Shown here one piece after another: positions 1-7,830 of a stretch of 39,776 nucleotides of DNA. The stretch is from positions 1-39,776 of the forward strand of contig SKGS01000236.1 of NCBI GenBank assembly GCA_007117355.1, written 5' to 3'. The position numbers and the translations under genes were made by a program. Within the stretch, counting starts at the first letter, position 1; each line of letters opens with the position of its first letter. This DNA comes from Lishizhenia sp. (GTDB taxonomy: Bacteria > Bacteroidota > Bacteroidia > Flavobacteriales_D > Crocinitomicaceae). Below the pieces are notes generated by a model that was given only the letters and a program-made list of their open reading frames with translations, was not told where the DNA came from and did no database searches.

Positions 1-285
1 ACCATCATGGCTTCAAAAGCGGAAACTTTCGGCATGGTAACAATAGAATCTATGGCTTGCGGTACACCCGTAATTGGGTCGAACGCGGGAGGAACACCTG
101 AGTTACTAAATTTTGGTGAACACGGCTTGCTTTTTGAACCGCTTAATTCAACGGATTTATGCCAAAAACTTATCGAATTTCTAGAGCAACGACCTGCCTG
201 GGAAAAAAAGGATCTCACTAATATAGCATTCCAATACGATACATCTACTGTTCTTCCAAAGGTTGAAAAGGCACTTCAACTTTAG
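1..285 (+). CDS. Glycosyltransferase family 4, C-terminal fragment (5' end outside window)
   Basis: The frame is open from the first base, so this is the 3' end of a longer gene. It shows the nucleotide-sugar binding signature of GT-B retaining glycosyltransferases: an E-x7-E motif (the two Glu of ETFGMVTIE) followed by a short SMACGTPVIGS stretch and GGTPELL. In this family these residues bind the sugar-nucleotide donor. The remaining roughly 60 residues are the usual C-terminal helices, and the gene ends with TAG at 283-285. The acceptor and sugar cannot be told from this fragment. The polysaccharide genes at the other end of the window (37025-39776) fit an envelope sugar role, but they are too far away to prove linkage. 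The ATG at 7 is internal, not a start. Confidence 0.88.
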   Translation, partial: TIMASKAETFGMVTIESMACGTPVIGSNAGGTPELLNFGEHGLLFEPLNSTDLCQKLIEFLEQRPAWEKKDLTNIAFQYDTSTVLPKVEKALQL

Positions 286-319
286 AGTTGGAGGGAGCCT
301 TCCCGAGTAAAGCGGGGTA

Positions 320-364
320 AATCCTTAGCGAACGTAAAGAACATGTTATGAATCGCTAAGGATT
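320..364. repeat. 12-bp perfect inverted repeat (hairpin) in convergent intergenic region
   Basis: Bases 320-331 (AATCCTTAGCGA) and 353-364 (TCGCTAAGGATT) are perfectly complementary around a 21-base loop. The hairpin sits 34 bases past the glycosyltransferase stop and could end transcription from that gene. It has no T-run on either side, so it is not a standard intrinsic terminator. It adjoins the repeat block at 366-552 and may belong to the same repeat unit. Confidence 0.55.
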
Positions 365-365
365 A

Positions 366-552
366 GTCAAACACCTAATGTCTAATGTTTATCATCGAGT
401 TTATCGAGATGCTAACAGTTATCAGTCGCCCTCGATACAACACTCATTTCGACAAGCTCAATGCATCGCCTACCGTCGCGTCACTCGGTCTCCTTAAATT
501 AACACATTTTGTCAAACATCTAACGTTGGTCATCGAGTTTATCAAGATGCTA
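366..552. repeat. Repeat block with dispersed repeat copy A and imperfect direct repeats
   Basis: This block fills most of the 320-base gap between two convergent genes (286-605); no ORF is seen there. Bases 395-505 form copy A of a 111-bp element whose inverted copy is at 18887-18997, with 109 of 111 positions identical by hand alignment. The block also carries an imperfect direct repeat, 366-414 versus 511-552, sharing GTCAAACA-C/T-CTAA and then CATCGAGTTTATC-G/A-AGATGCTA, with about 7 bases missing from the second copy. From 550 to 600 come short variants of a CTTAAA/ATCTTAA motif like those flanking copy B. The core includes TTTCGACAAGCTCA, which resembles REP-like palindrome arms found in many genomes; that comparison is from memory. 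Confidence 0.8.
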
Positions 553-605
553 TCGTCTTAAAGTCCTAAAATCTTAACGTCTTAAAATCCTATTATCCCA
601 TCTTA

Positions 606-2114
606 TCAACCAACCAAACTCCTTCCAGTCATCTCTCTAGGAGAATCAATCCCCATGCGGTCGAGAATAGTTGGAGCAATATCCGCTAAAATTCCATTAT
701 TGAGTCGAATTTCATCCTTAGTAACAAGAATTACAGGGACAGGATTCAACGAGTGTGCGGTATTTGGTGAGCCATCTTTATTAATTGCAACATCCGCATT
801 TCCATGATCGGCAATTATAATAAGTTCATAATTGTTTTGCACAGCTGCTTCAACGACAGAACCCAAGCATTTATCTACAAATTGAACAGCTTTTACAATG
901 GCATTATATACTCCTGTATGTCCTACCATATCAGGATTTGCATAATTTAAACAAAAGAAATCGGGAGTGTTAAGCTGTATCTCTTCGATAATTTTGTCGG
1001 TTACTTCACGAGCACTCATTTCTGGTTGCAAATCATACGTTGCAACTTTCGGCGAATTGACTAAAATTCGTTTTTCCTTTTTAAAAGGAACCTCCCTGCC
1101 ACCAGAAAAGAAAAAGGTGACATGAGGATATTTTTCTGTTTCAGCAATTCTAACCTGAGACTTTAGTGCATTAGCAAGTACTTCGCCAAGTGTATTCGAT
1201 AAATTATCTTTTTCAAAAACAATGGAAACATTTTTAAAATTATCATCATAGTTGGTCATCGTAACAAGTTCGATGTTTACTTTTTTCATTTCAAGTTCAG
1301 GGAAATCCTTTTGACAAAGAGCAGTAACAATTTCTCTTGGTCTATCTGTTCTGAAATTAAATGAAATGACTACATCCCCATCTTTGATTTTTCCGTTTTC
1401 ATCATTTACTAAAACCGAAGCTTCTATAAATTCATCTGTAATATTGGACTTATAAGAATGTTCGAAAAGTTGTGCGGTAGTATCGAATTTAGTTCCGGTA
1501 TGATGTACCATCAAATCATACGCTTTTTTGACCCGTTCCCATCTGTTATCTCTGTCCATTGCATAATAACGACCGATAACTGTTGCCAACTGAATTGGAC
1601 TATTTGCAATATGATTTTCAAGGTTTTGAATAAAACCTTTACCGCTTTTTGGGTCACAATCTCGACCATCTGTGAAGGCGTGAATATAAACATTAGCTAA
1701 TTCCAAACTTTTTGCAAAATCACAAAGCGCATGCAGGTGATTTTGGGAACTATGCACACCTCCTTCTGACACTAACCCAATAAAATGCACAGACTTGTTT
1801 TCTTTCTTTGCTTTAGTCAGACAGTTCTTTAAAGTTGAGTTTTCAAAAAAGCTTTTATCAGAAACACTTTTATTAATTCTCGTTAATTCTTGGTAAACAA
1901 TTCTTCCTGCGCCGATATTTAGGTGACCAACCTCAGAGTTTCCCATTTGACCATCTGGCAGCCCTACATGTTCGCCACATGCTTGAAGTTGCGCATTTGG
2001 ATAATTTCTCATGAGCTTATCAAATGTTGGTGTATTTGCATTCGTTATTGCATCCGCCTTGGATTTATCACCAATTCCCCAACCATCAAGAATAATAAGA
2101 CCAACATTTTTCAT
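606..2114 (-). CDS. gpmI: 2,3-bisphosphoglycerate-independent phosphoglycerate mutase
   Basis: Interconverts 3- and 2-phosphoglycerate in glycolysis and gluconeogenesis, using a phosphoserine intermediate and two Mn ions; cytoplasmic. The 502-residue length is close to the usual 505-515. Visible motifs are the N-terminal metal aspartate in LDGWG (Asp10), the catalytic serine in MGNSEVGH (Ser60), the substrate-binding DGRD near residue 150, and the second metal site ADHGNAD near residue 440 followed by TAHSLNPVP. The first Met directly precedes the family's NVGLIILDGWG start, so the start is firm. It is convergent with the glycosyltransferase and divergent from the hemerythrin gene. No cofactor-dependent paralogue is in the window. 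Confidence 0.98.
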   Translation of the reverse strand: MKNVGLIILDGWGIGDKSKADAITNANTPTFDKLMRNYPNAQLQACGEHVGLPDGQMGNSEVGHLNIGAGRIVYQELTRINKSVSDKSFFENSTLKNCLTKAKKENKSVHFIGLVSEGGVHSSQNHLHALCDFAKSLELANVYIHAFTDGRDCDPKSGKGFIQNLENHIANSPIQLATVIGRYYAMDRDNRWERVKKAYDLMVHHTGTKFDTTAQLFEHSYKSNITDEFIEASVLVNDENGKIKDGDVVISFNFRTDRPREIVTALCQKDFPELEMKKVNIELVTMTNYDDNFKNVSIVFEKDNLSNTLGEVLANALKSQVRIAETEKYPHVTFFFSGGREVPFKKEKRILVNSPKVATYDLQPEMSAREVTDKIIEEIQLNTPDFFCLNYANPDMVGHTGVYNAIVKAVQFVDKCLGSVVEAAVQNNYELIIIADHGNADVAINKDGSPNTAHSLNPVPVILVTKDEIRLNNGILADIAPTILDRMGIDSPREMTGRSLVG

Positions 2115-2458
2115 ACTAAATACATTTTTGATATAAGTGTAAGTATTAAGCTAAGTAATTAACCTAAAACATTCAATTCTTGCAAAATTAATCTTATGTT
2201 GCGATTCTTTAGGTGAGATAAGAAAAAAAGTAGGGGAGAAGTGTGATAATAAGTTTGTTTTAAATATCTCGAATGAGCTTAATGACTCCGAACACTTCAT
2301 TCGTCAGAATTTACTATATTTATCACATAGGTTTCAAAGCCAACTAATTAAATGAATTTCAATAAAGATTATTATGTTCAAAAGAATTTTTATGTCTTCT
2401 TTAGCTCAATGTTTTTTCGTTTTTCTAATTTTTAATGTTGCTTAAATAACAAACTAGT
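2115..2458. other. Divergent intergenic region, gpmI / hemerythrin
   Basis: This is 344 bases of AT-rich sequence between divergent starts, so it must hold promoters for both genes. On the minus strand TAATTTTG (2183-2190) matches the Bacteroidota -7 element TAnnTTTG, about 68 bases before gpmI, but there is no TTG at the expected -33 spacing. No convincing element was found for the plus-strand gene. Apparent short ORFs here are stopped; an ATG at 2375 ends at a TAG at 2402. No RNA gene is recognised. Confidence 0.4.
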
Positions 2459-2884
2459 ATGAAAAGACATTCTTATTTAATACCGTTTTCTCGGTTTCAT
2501 CGGAGTATTTTGTTTCTTGCATTAATAGCAAAGAAAAACGCTCCTAAAGCGAAAGGTTATCCTGAAAAAATAGAGGAAAAAATAAGTTATGCGCTAGCAT
2601 TTTACGAGGATCAACTACTTCCTCATTTTGAAAGTGAAAAGAATAAGGTTTTTGATGTTTTTAGCGGAAAAGATGCGGAGCTTGATGAATTGATTTTGAG
2701 CATAAAAGAGGAGCGCAGAACAATTTGCGAATTATTTGAAGAATTGAAAAGAGATGAGTGTAATTTCATACTGTTCCATACTATAGGAGAGCAATTAGAA
2801 AAGCATGTTCGCCGAGAGGAAAGGGAGCTTTTTCAAATGATTCAAGAGAAATGTAAAAAGCTGTTAAGTGCACTTGAAGTGTAA
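2459..2884 (+). CDS. Hemerythrin-like HHE-domain protein
   Basis: A 141-residue, all-helical protein with the histidine/glutamate pattern of a carboxylate-bridged di-iron site. Likely ligands are His14 in RFHR, His56 and Glu60 in LPHFESE, and His116 and Glu120/121 in EKHVRREER; His107 and Glu111 are also available. Family members bind O2 or NO, buffer iron, or sense redox state in the cytoplasm; the substrate cannot be chosen from sequence. No signal peptide, transmembrane segment or output domain is present, so it is a free single-domain protein. It stands alone on the plus strand between gpmI and dsbD. The start is the first ATG in frame after a stop; no Shine-Dalgarno is seen. Confidence 0.82.
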   Translation: MKRHSYLIPFSRFHRSILFLALIAKKNAPKAKGYPEKIEEKISYALAFYEDQLLPHFESEKNKVFDVFSGKDAELDELILSIKEERRTICELFEELKRDECNFILFHTIGEQLEKHVRREERELFQMIQEKCKKLLSALEV

Positions 2885-3115
2885 TGTAAATTCACTCAAC
2901 TTTAATAACGGTTAGAATTTATTATTGATATTCACAAATATGATAAAATCTGACACCAAAATAGCTAAATATTATTTTTTTTGGTTGGAACTTTGCACAA
3001 ACAAAAAAGGATATGTATTGTGAATAAGAAATAAGGGAAAAGATTTTTTTGATATTACTTTCTTGATGGACCAAGATATTAAGCCTAATTATGACTATTT
3101 AAACTTTTACCCTCA

Positions 3116-5512
3116 CTATATCGGCGAAACCCCTTTCAGTTGTTTTTTGTACTCAACAATTGAATTTTCGAGGAAAGTTTTGAAAACATCATTGCTCACG
3201 TAACTTACAGGTTTTGCCAGTAAATCTTCATTGCTATCAAGCGTTACATATAATGGCTGAGCACTTTCATCAAAATTACAGATTTGGAAATCGAGGTTAA
3301 TGTCCCCTATCGTTTTTTTCATTTTTCCATCGACGTTAGACTCCACCCATTTTCTTTCAGGAAGCGGAGTTTTATCATCCACGTAGAGTGCAACAACCAC
3401 AAATTTTTCTTTTAGAAGTTTTAGTACTTCCGGGTCAGACCAAACTTTAGCTTCCATCTCTCTACAGTTCACACAACCGTGACCAGTAAAATCGATGAAA
3501 AGCGGTTTGTTTTGCGCTCTTGCACATGATAGCGCTTCTTCGTAGTCAAAGTAACCAGCTATACCATGCGGTAAATGCAAAAAGTCACTGTATGCTGGGT
3601 CATCACCACATTGGTTTTCATCTACGCCCCGAACTTCACCTAATAAGTCAAAATCATGCGTGGACATAGGGGGTAAGTACCCTGATAGCGCTTTTAATGG
3701 ATGACCAATTAGACCAGGTGTGAGATATACTACAAAGGCTAGAACTCCCAACGCAAAAAATAAGCGTGGAACTTTAATATACGGTAAATCTGAATCATGA
3801 GCAAACTTCAATTTCCCTAATAAATATAAGGCTAGAAGGGTGAAAATCACAATCCAAAGTGCGATATAGACTTCTCTGTCTAAAATTCCCCAATGGTAAG
3901 TTTGGTCAGCTACACTCAAAAATTTAAGCCCAAGAGCAATTTCTAGGAAACCTAGTACCACTTTCACTGTGTTCAACCAACCGCCAGATTGAGGCAACTT
4001 ACTGAGCCAAGAAGGGAAAATAGCAAACAAGGTGAATGGCAAGGCAAAGGCCAAGGAAAATGCGAACATACCCAGCATTGGCTCAATAACAGCACCTTGA
4101 GAAGCTTTAATTAGAATTATCCCAACGATTGGTCCAGTACATGAAAAAGAGACCAAAACCAGCGTTAATGCCATAAAGAAAGTCCCCATGAAACCACCTT
4201 TATCCGCTTTTTCATCGGATTTATTTATCATCCAAGAAGGCAGCCTTATCTCAAACATTCCAAGGAATGAAGCGGCAAAAATCATGAAAATCAAAAAGAA
4301 CAATACATTCGGAAGCCAGTGTGTGGCGAGCCAGTTGGCAAAAGCGGCACCTAAAGTTACAGCGACTATTGTTCCGATTAAGGTATAAATTCCGATAATA
4401 GAAAGACCATATCCAGTTGCTTTACGAATTCCGTGAGCACGTGATTTGTTTTCTGCATCTTTTAAAAAGAAGGTAACTGTCATTGGAATCATCGGAAACA
4501 CGCATGGCGTCAACAAAGATGCGATTCCCCATAAAAACGCCTCTATCATCAACTCCCAGTAGGAGAAGCTGTCTTTTGTACTAATCCCATCAAATAATTT
4601 AGGTTCACATTCTCCTGAAGTAATCAGTTTTGCATTCGCAAAGTTGATAATAATTTTATCGGTGAATGTTAATTCTTCTCCATCTTTTAAAATGGAATAA
4701 TTCACTGGAAGAGCAACAGCAGGATTGTCCTCGCCAGTGTATTCAATCGTTGTTCTAAACCTAGGGTTTTCATATATACCACCTTGTTCTTTGGAGCCAT
4801 CCGACAGCATAAAAGGAGCAAAAATCATCTTGCTAATGGATGGTTTGCCGAAAAAAGATTGTAAATCTCCAGGTGCTACAAGCTTTTCATCTTCTTCCAA
4901 CTGAGGAATTAAAACAAGTGTATAGTTTCCATTTTTATCGATTTCAGCTAGTTCGTATTCCCATTCTAAAGGTTCTATTTCGCCTGCATCGCCTTCGTCT
5001 TCTTGCTCTTGCACTTTAGTTTCTTCTACTTTTTCAGCTGATGGTTTAAAGCCATTCACAGAAAAAACTAAGTTTTTATCCCCCATGATGCACATTCCTT
5101 CACGACAAACTTGGTAAAACACATTTGCTTGGATTATAAAGTCGTTTGCGCTTTGAATTTCTATTTTTTGACGAAAAGTAGCGCTCGGATTGAATTCCAT
5201 GACATCCAATTCAAAAATTTCGTCATAGCCTTTTTTCATTCCTGACTCTGTCATTTTTCCTTTGAGGGAATAATCAGAACTCTCAGTAAATATAAATTCC
5301 GTTGGAAGTGGCCCGTCATCGGGAGCAGCAGGAATTATTGAATACCCATGCCAATCGCCGTCAACGGTAGCTTTTATAACCAATGTCGCTTCACTAGACT
5401 CAGGGGAATATTCCACAGAAGTCTTCCATTTGGTTACATCATTAGCTGATTGTTGACTAAAAAGAAAAAAACTTGAAGTTAAAAGTAAAGCAAGATTTAA
5501 AAGTTTAATCAT
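3116..5512 (-). CDS. dsbD: Thiol:disulfide interchange protein DsbD (protein-disulfide reductase)
   Basis: Carries electrons from cytoplasmic thioredoxin across the inner membrane to periplasmic thiol partners, for disulfide isomerisation and cytochrome c maturation. All three family modules are present in 798 residues. After a signal peptide (about 1-20) comes the periplasmic alpha domain with its cysteine pair Cys136/Cys141, then an extra extracytoplasmic stretch from about 170 to 310. The membrane domain (about 320-600, eight or so helices) has Cys337 in TPCVFPMIP and Cys458 in SFSCTGP, the buried redox pair. A C-terminal thioredoxin-like gamma domain has CVNC (680-683). Cys302 and Cys635 are extra cysteines outside these pairs. 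It follows 5516-5947 with a 3-base gap, so the two are surely co-transcribed. Confidence 0.95.
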   Translation of the reverse strand: MIKLLNLALLLTSSFFLFSQQSANDVTKWKTSVEYSPESSEATLVIKATVDGDWHGYSIIPAAPDDGPLPTEFIFTESSDYSLKGKMTESGMKKGYDEIFELDVMEFNPSATFRQKIEIQSANDFIIQANVFYQVCREGMCIMGDKNLVFSVNGFKPSAEKVEETKVQEQEDEGDAGEIEPLEWEYELAEIDKNGNYTLVLIPQLEEDEKLVAPGDLQSFFGKPSISKMIFAPFMLSDGSKEQGGIYENPRFRTTIEYTGEDNPAVALPVNYSILKDGEELTFTDKIIINFANAKLITSGECEPKLFDGISTKDSFSYWELMIEAFLWGIASLLTPCVFPMIPMTVTFFLKDAENKSRAHGIRKATGYGLSIIGIYTLIGTIVAVTLGAAFANWLATHWLPNVLFFLIFMIFAASFLGMFEIRLPSWMINKSDEKADKGGFMGTFFMALTLVLVSFSCTGPIVGIILIKASQGAVIEPMLGMFAFSLAFALPFTLFAIFPSWLSKLPQSGGWLNTVKVVLGFLEIALGLKFLSVADQTYHWGILDREVYIALWIVIFTLLALYLLGKLKFAHDSDLPYIKVPRLFFALGVLAFVVYLTPGLIGHPLKALSGYLPPMSTHDFDLLGEVRGVDENQCGDDPAYSDFLHLPHGIAGYFDYEEALSCARAQNKPLFIDFTGHGCVNCREMEAKVWSDPEVLKLLKEKFVVVALYVDDKTPLPERKWVESNVDGKMKKTIGDINLDFQICNFDESAQPLYVTLDSNEDLLAKPVSYVSNDVFKTFLENSIVEYKKQLKGVSPI

Positions 5513-5515
5513 TTT

Positions 5516-5947
5516 CTATTTAATTACAGGGATTTCAAATTGTGTAACATCTGGCGGTAAACAGCCGGAATCATTGCACAACATATATAATACACTTCCT
5601 TTTACAATTGTTGACTCTTTGATAATTACAGGAACTTTAAACAATACTTTGTTTTTGTGGTATAGGATGTAATCACCAAAATTTTCATCAAATATAGGTT
5701 TTACTTTGGGTTCTTCAACGGCATTAATCGCAACTAGAGGATTTTCTTCAAATTCAAAGTTTGTCGCAACAGGTCCAGTTCCTTCCTCAAGAAATTGACT
5801 GTAAATGTGCCAGCCTTCTTCAAGTTCAGCTGAGAGTTCTAATTGTTTTTCTTCTTGGTTGTAATCAAAAGACCAAGTAATAGGATTTTGTGCAAAAACT
5901 GCATTCCAATGTAGTCCAATTACGAAAATTAGAAGAATTAATTTCAT
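5516..5947 (-). CDS. Secreted stand-alone DsbD alpha-like domain protein
   Basis: A 143-residue exported protein with signal peptide (about 1-19, ending VFAQ) and one immunoglobulin-like domain resembling the first module of DsbD. It keeps the redox pair in LCNDSGCLPP (Cys124, Cys129), the same CxxxxC spacing and region as Cys136/Cys141 in the DsbD encoded 3 bases downstream. I infer that it is an extra periplasmic thiol carrier that takes electrons from DsbD and extends its reach to other substrates, or an assembly partner. It is first in the two-gene unit. The start is set by the signal peptide; a TATCTTTG element lies only 4 bases upstream. Confidence 0.82.
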   Translation of the reverse strand: MKLILLIFVIGLHWNAVFAQNPITWSFDYNQEEKQLELSAELEEGWHIYSQFLEEGTGPVATNFEFEENPLVAINAVEEPKVKPIFDENFGDYILYHKNKVLFKVPVIIKESTIVKGSVLYMLCNDSGCLPPDVTQFEIPVIK

Positions 5948-5951
5948 GCCT

Positions 5952-5959
5952 CAAAGATA
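5952..5959 (-). promoter_or_regulatory. Candidate -7 element (TATCTTTG) abutting a start codon
   Basis: Read on the minus strand, TATCTTTG matches the Bacteroidota -7 consensus TAnnTTTG at every fixed position. Its last base is 4 bases from the ATG at 5947, so transcription would begin at or next to the start codon. No good TTTG is found at -33. Treated as tentative. Confidence 0.35.
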
Positions 5960-6026
5960 TTGAAGCCTAAATAACTTTCATGTATCAAAAATCACAAATT
6001 ATTGTAAACCTGAAAACGGCGAATAC

Positions 6027-6055
6027 AAAAGAGACTGCCTAAAAAGGACAGTCTC
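6027..6055 (-). terminator. Intrinsic terminator after the 96-residue ORF
   Basis: On the minus strand GAGACTG (complement of 6049-6055) and CAGTCTC (complement of 6031-6037) form a 7-bp stem, extendable by two G-C pairs around a bulged base, followed by TTTT (6030-6027). It lies 10 bases past the stop at 6065. A-runs on both sides mean it could also act on plus-strand transcripts. Confidence 0.75.
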
Positions 6056-6064
6056 AAAAACTTG

Positions 6065-6355
6065 TTAAATAAGTTTAATGTCTTTTATTCTAGAGATAGG
6101 TAGCCAGACACCTCCTTTCAGGCAGATGTATTTGGCACCAGTAGCCCAAATGGTTGTTTCCACTTGTTTTAATCCTTCATCATCGTGAAATACGATGGCA
6201 ATTTTTACGTGATGCAGATTACCGAGCTTAGTAGCTTCAATTAATCTTTCCATCAAATCGTCAGGCTGCTCTACAGTAACTGGCAGCTTGAATTCCAAAT
6301 TAGGAATCTCCTCTTTCGGAATTATTTGCGGGGTATGTTCCATTGTCTTTTGCAT
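6065..6355 (-). CDS. Conserved-looking hypothetical protein, 96 residues
   Basis: I do not assign a function. The protein is soluble, with no signal peptide or membrane helix. A proline- and glutamate-rich N-terminus (1-30) is followed by a helix (about 31-45) and a strand-rich C-terminus with TTIWATGAKYICLKGG and VWLPISRIKDI, suggesting a small beta fold. I have an impression of similar short proteins in other Bacteroidota, but cannot verify it. It has its own promoter-like element (6384-6414) and a strong terminator (6027-6055), so it looks like a monocistronic, genuinely expressed gene rather than a chance ORF. The alternative start at Met5 would shorten it by four residues. Confidence 0.72.
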   Translation of the reverse strand: MQKTMEHTPQIIPKEEIPNLEFKLPVTVEQPDDLMERLIEATKLGNLHHVKIAIVFHDDEGLKQVETTIWATGAKYICLKGGVWLPISRIKDIKLI

Positions 6356-6383
6356 TTTTGACCGTTTTAAAGTTTTGAGAGCG

Positions 6384-6414
6384 AGAAGATAGAAATATTT
6401 TATGATTTCTCAAA
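6384..6414 (-). promoter_or_regulatory. Candidate promoter of the 96-residue ORF
   Basis: On the minus strand TTTG (complement of 6411-6414) is followed by a 19-base spacer and TATCTTCT (complement of 6384-6391). This fits the Bacteroidota -33/-7 arrangement, although the -7 box has two mismatches to TAnnTTTG. The predicted start point leaves a leader of about 20 bases before the ATG at 6355. Confidence 0.38.
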
Positions 6415-6477
6415 AAATAATCCTCTTAAAAAAAATTAAATCTATTATCTTCAACAAAGACGATGGGTTTATTCAGG

Positions 6478-7800
6478 CTAAAATGGAAATAGATTTTTGA
6501 TTTTTTCTCTTAGCGCATTTCTCCTTTCAATAAGTTCTCCGATGTCTTTTGATTGTATTGCTAAAAGCTCTTTTTCCTTCTTATTTCTTTGGAAAAAATT
6601 AAAGGTATATATTCCAGTTAACGGAGGAACAATAAAAAAGTAAGCTGTCCACAGCCAAGAGTTATAAAAAACAAAATGATTAATAATTACGAGAAGCACA
6701 ATATTGTAAAGTCCAATAAGTAATGTTCCCATAGTCATTTTCACACTGCCCCAAAAAACTTTTCGTTTGAATGACTTTTCTACAAAATCACGCACAAAAC
6801 GATAAGGTAAATAGTTGTGAATAACACCTAAACCAACCATTGGAAGAAGCAATACGTTTTGTATCTTAGAAAATATAGAAGGATTTTTGCCTTTGAGATG
6901 CTCGGTTAAAATATGTTCTTTCACACCTTTTTCGTCCAGTAAATTAAAATAGTGATTTAATTCATTGCGCAATTGTAGCATCGTAGTATCTGAATTGAGG
7001 TCTTTTAGGTTGAATTCAGCAGCTAATCGTTTTGAATACTCGCGTCTTTTTAGGATAGAAATATTTTTGTTTGAGTCTATGGGGTGCATTCCCTTTTTCG
7101 AAATACGCATTATTTTTTCGTGAATAGGCGCCCATTTTTCATCTCTAATATCTGTGATTTGAGAGCGCAAGTCAAGCTCTATAGCATTTGTTAATTCGCT
7201 GATTACTTTTTGCGGATTTTCAAGATATTGCTTCTTATAGTCGTTCAAACAAATTGGATGACCATTTGAAATGACTACACCACTTCCTACAAAATTAGGG
7301 TCTTCGTAGTTAATTCCAACCGTTTGAATATAGATTTTCATTTCCCAATTCATGGATTCTAATGCGCCAAAGCCTATTCTAACCGCACCTTTTTTTAATG
7401 GTTTTAATCGTCTTATAAAAACATCATCCGTAAAACCTTCACCGTAAATGATTAAGCTTCTACCATACTTTAAAATACGATTACAGACTTGAAATACTTC
7501 TTCGTTCTTTTTTTTAGTGTCTTCTCCATCATGAGACCTGTAAATTGGCAACATATGAGCTGCCCACAAAATAGGTTTCATAATAGGAGTGAAGACATCG
7601 GATCGTGTCATAAAAAATATAATAGGAGATTGATTACCACCAACAACAAGAGGGTCCATAAATGAAGCGGCGTGATTACTCACATATATCGTACGTTTAA
7701 AATAACCTTTCGGTCTATTAATAATCCGTAGGATGGGGTAGTATGCCCAAAGAGAATATTTTAAAACTATTTTAAGTATAAAGTAAGCTGGACGCATCAT
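6478..7800 (-). CDS. PlsC-like acyltransferase with C-terminal membrane helices
   Basis: A 440-residue member of the glycerolipid acyltransferase superfamily. Motif I is SNHAASFMDP (His43, Asp49; H-x5-D, as in the NHPNSFxD-type subgroup rather than the classic H-x4-D). Motif III is YGEGFTDD (Glu121), followed by RRLKPLKKGAVRIGFGA. The middle third is soluble and the last 130 residues contain about three hydrophobic helices, so it is membrane anchored. The family transfers acyl chains to glycerol phosphate, lysophospholipid or other lipids; the acceptor here is unknown. It follows the PorP/SprF gene by 30 bases in a unit with a T9SS adhesin, which raises the chance of a role in envelope lipid or surface anchoring. 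Confidence 0.82.
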   Translation of the reverse strand: MMRPAYFILKIVLKYSLWAYYPILRIINRPKGYFKRTIYVSNHAASFMDPLVVGGNQSPIIFFMTRSDVFTPIMKPILWAAHMLPIYRSHDGEDTKKKNEEVFQVCNRILKYGRSLIIYGEGFTDDVFIRRLKPLKKGAVRIGFGALESMNWEMKIYIQTVGINYEDPNFVGSGVVISNGHPICLNDYKKQYLENPQKVISELTNAIELDLRSQITDIRDEKWAPIHEKIMRISKKGMHPIDSNKNISILKRREYSKRLAAEFNLKDLNSDTTMLQLRNELNHYFNLLDEKGVKEHILTEHLKGKNPSIFSKIQNVLLLPMVGLGVIHNYLPYRFVRDFVEKSFKRKVFWGSVKMTMGTLLIGLYNIVLLVIINHFVFYNSWLWTAYFFIVPPLTGIYTFNFFQRNKKEKELLAIQSKDIGELIERRNALREKIKNLFPF

Positions 7801-7830
7801 TTTATATTTCTAGTTATTAAAAAGAAGCAG

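Noticed and set aside
2375..2404. Possible leader peptide before the hemerythrin gene
   Set aside because: The frame reaches a TAG after nine codons and shows no regulatory pattern.
2982..3000. TTGGAACTTTGCAC resembling a sigma-54 promoter
   Set aside because: The GG and GC are only 6 bases apart instead of 10, and no gene starts downstream on that strand.
2940..3023. 27-codon ORF downstream of the hemerythrin gene
   Set aside because: Ordinary AT-rich composition, no start signal and no domain; too short to support.
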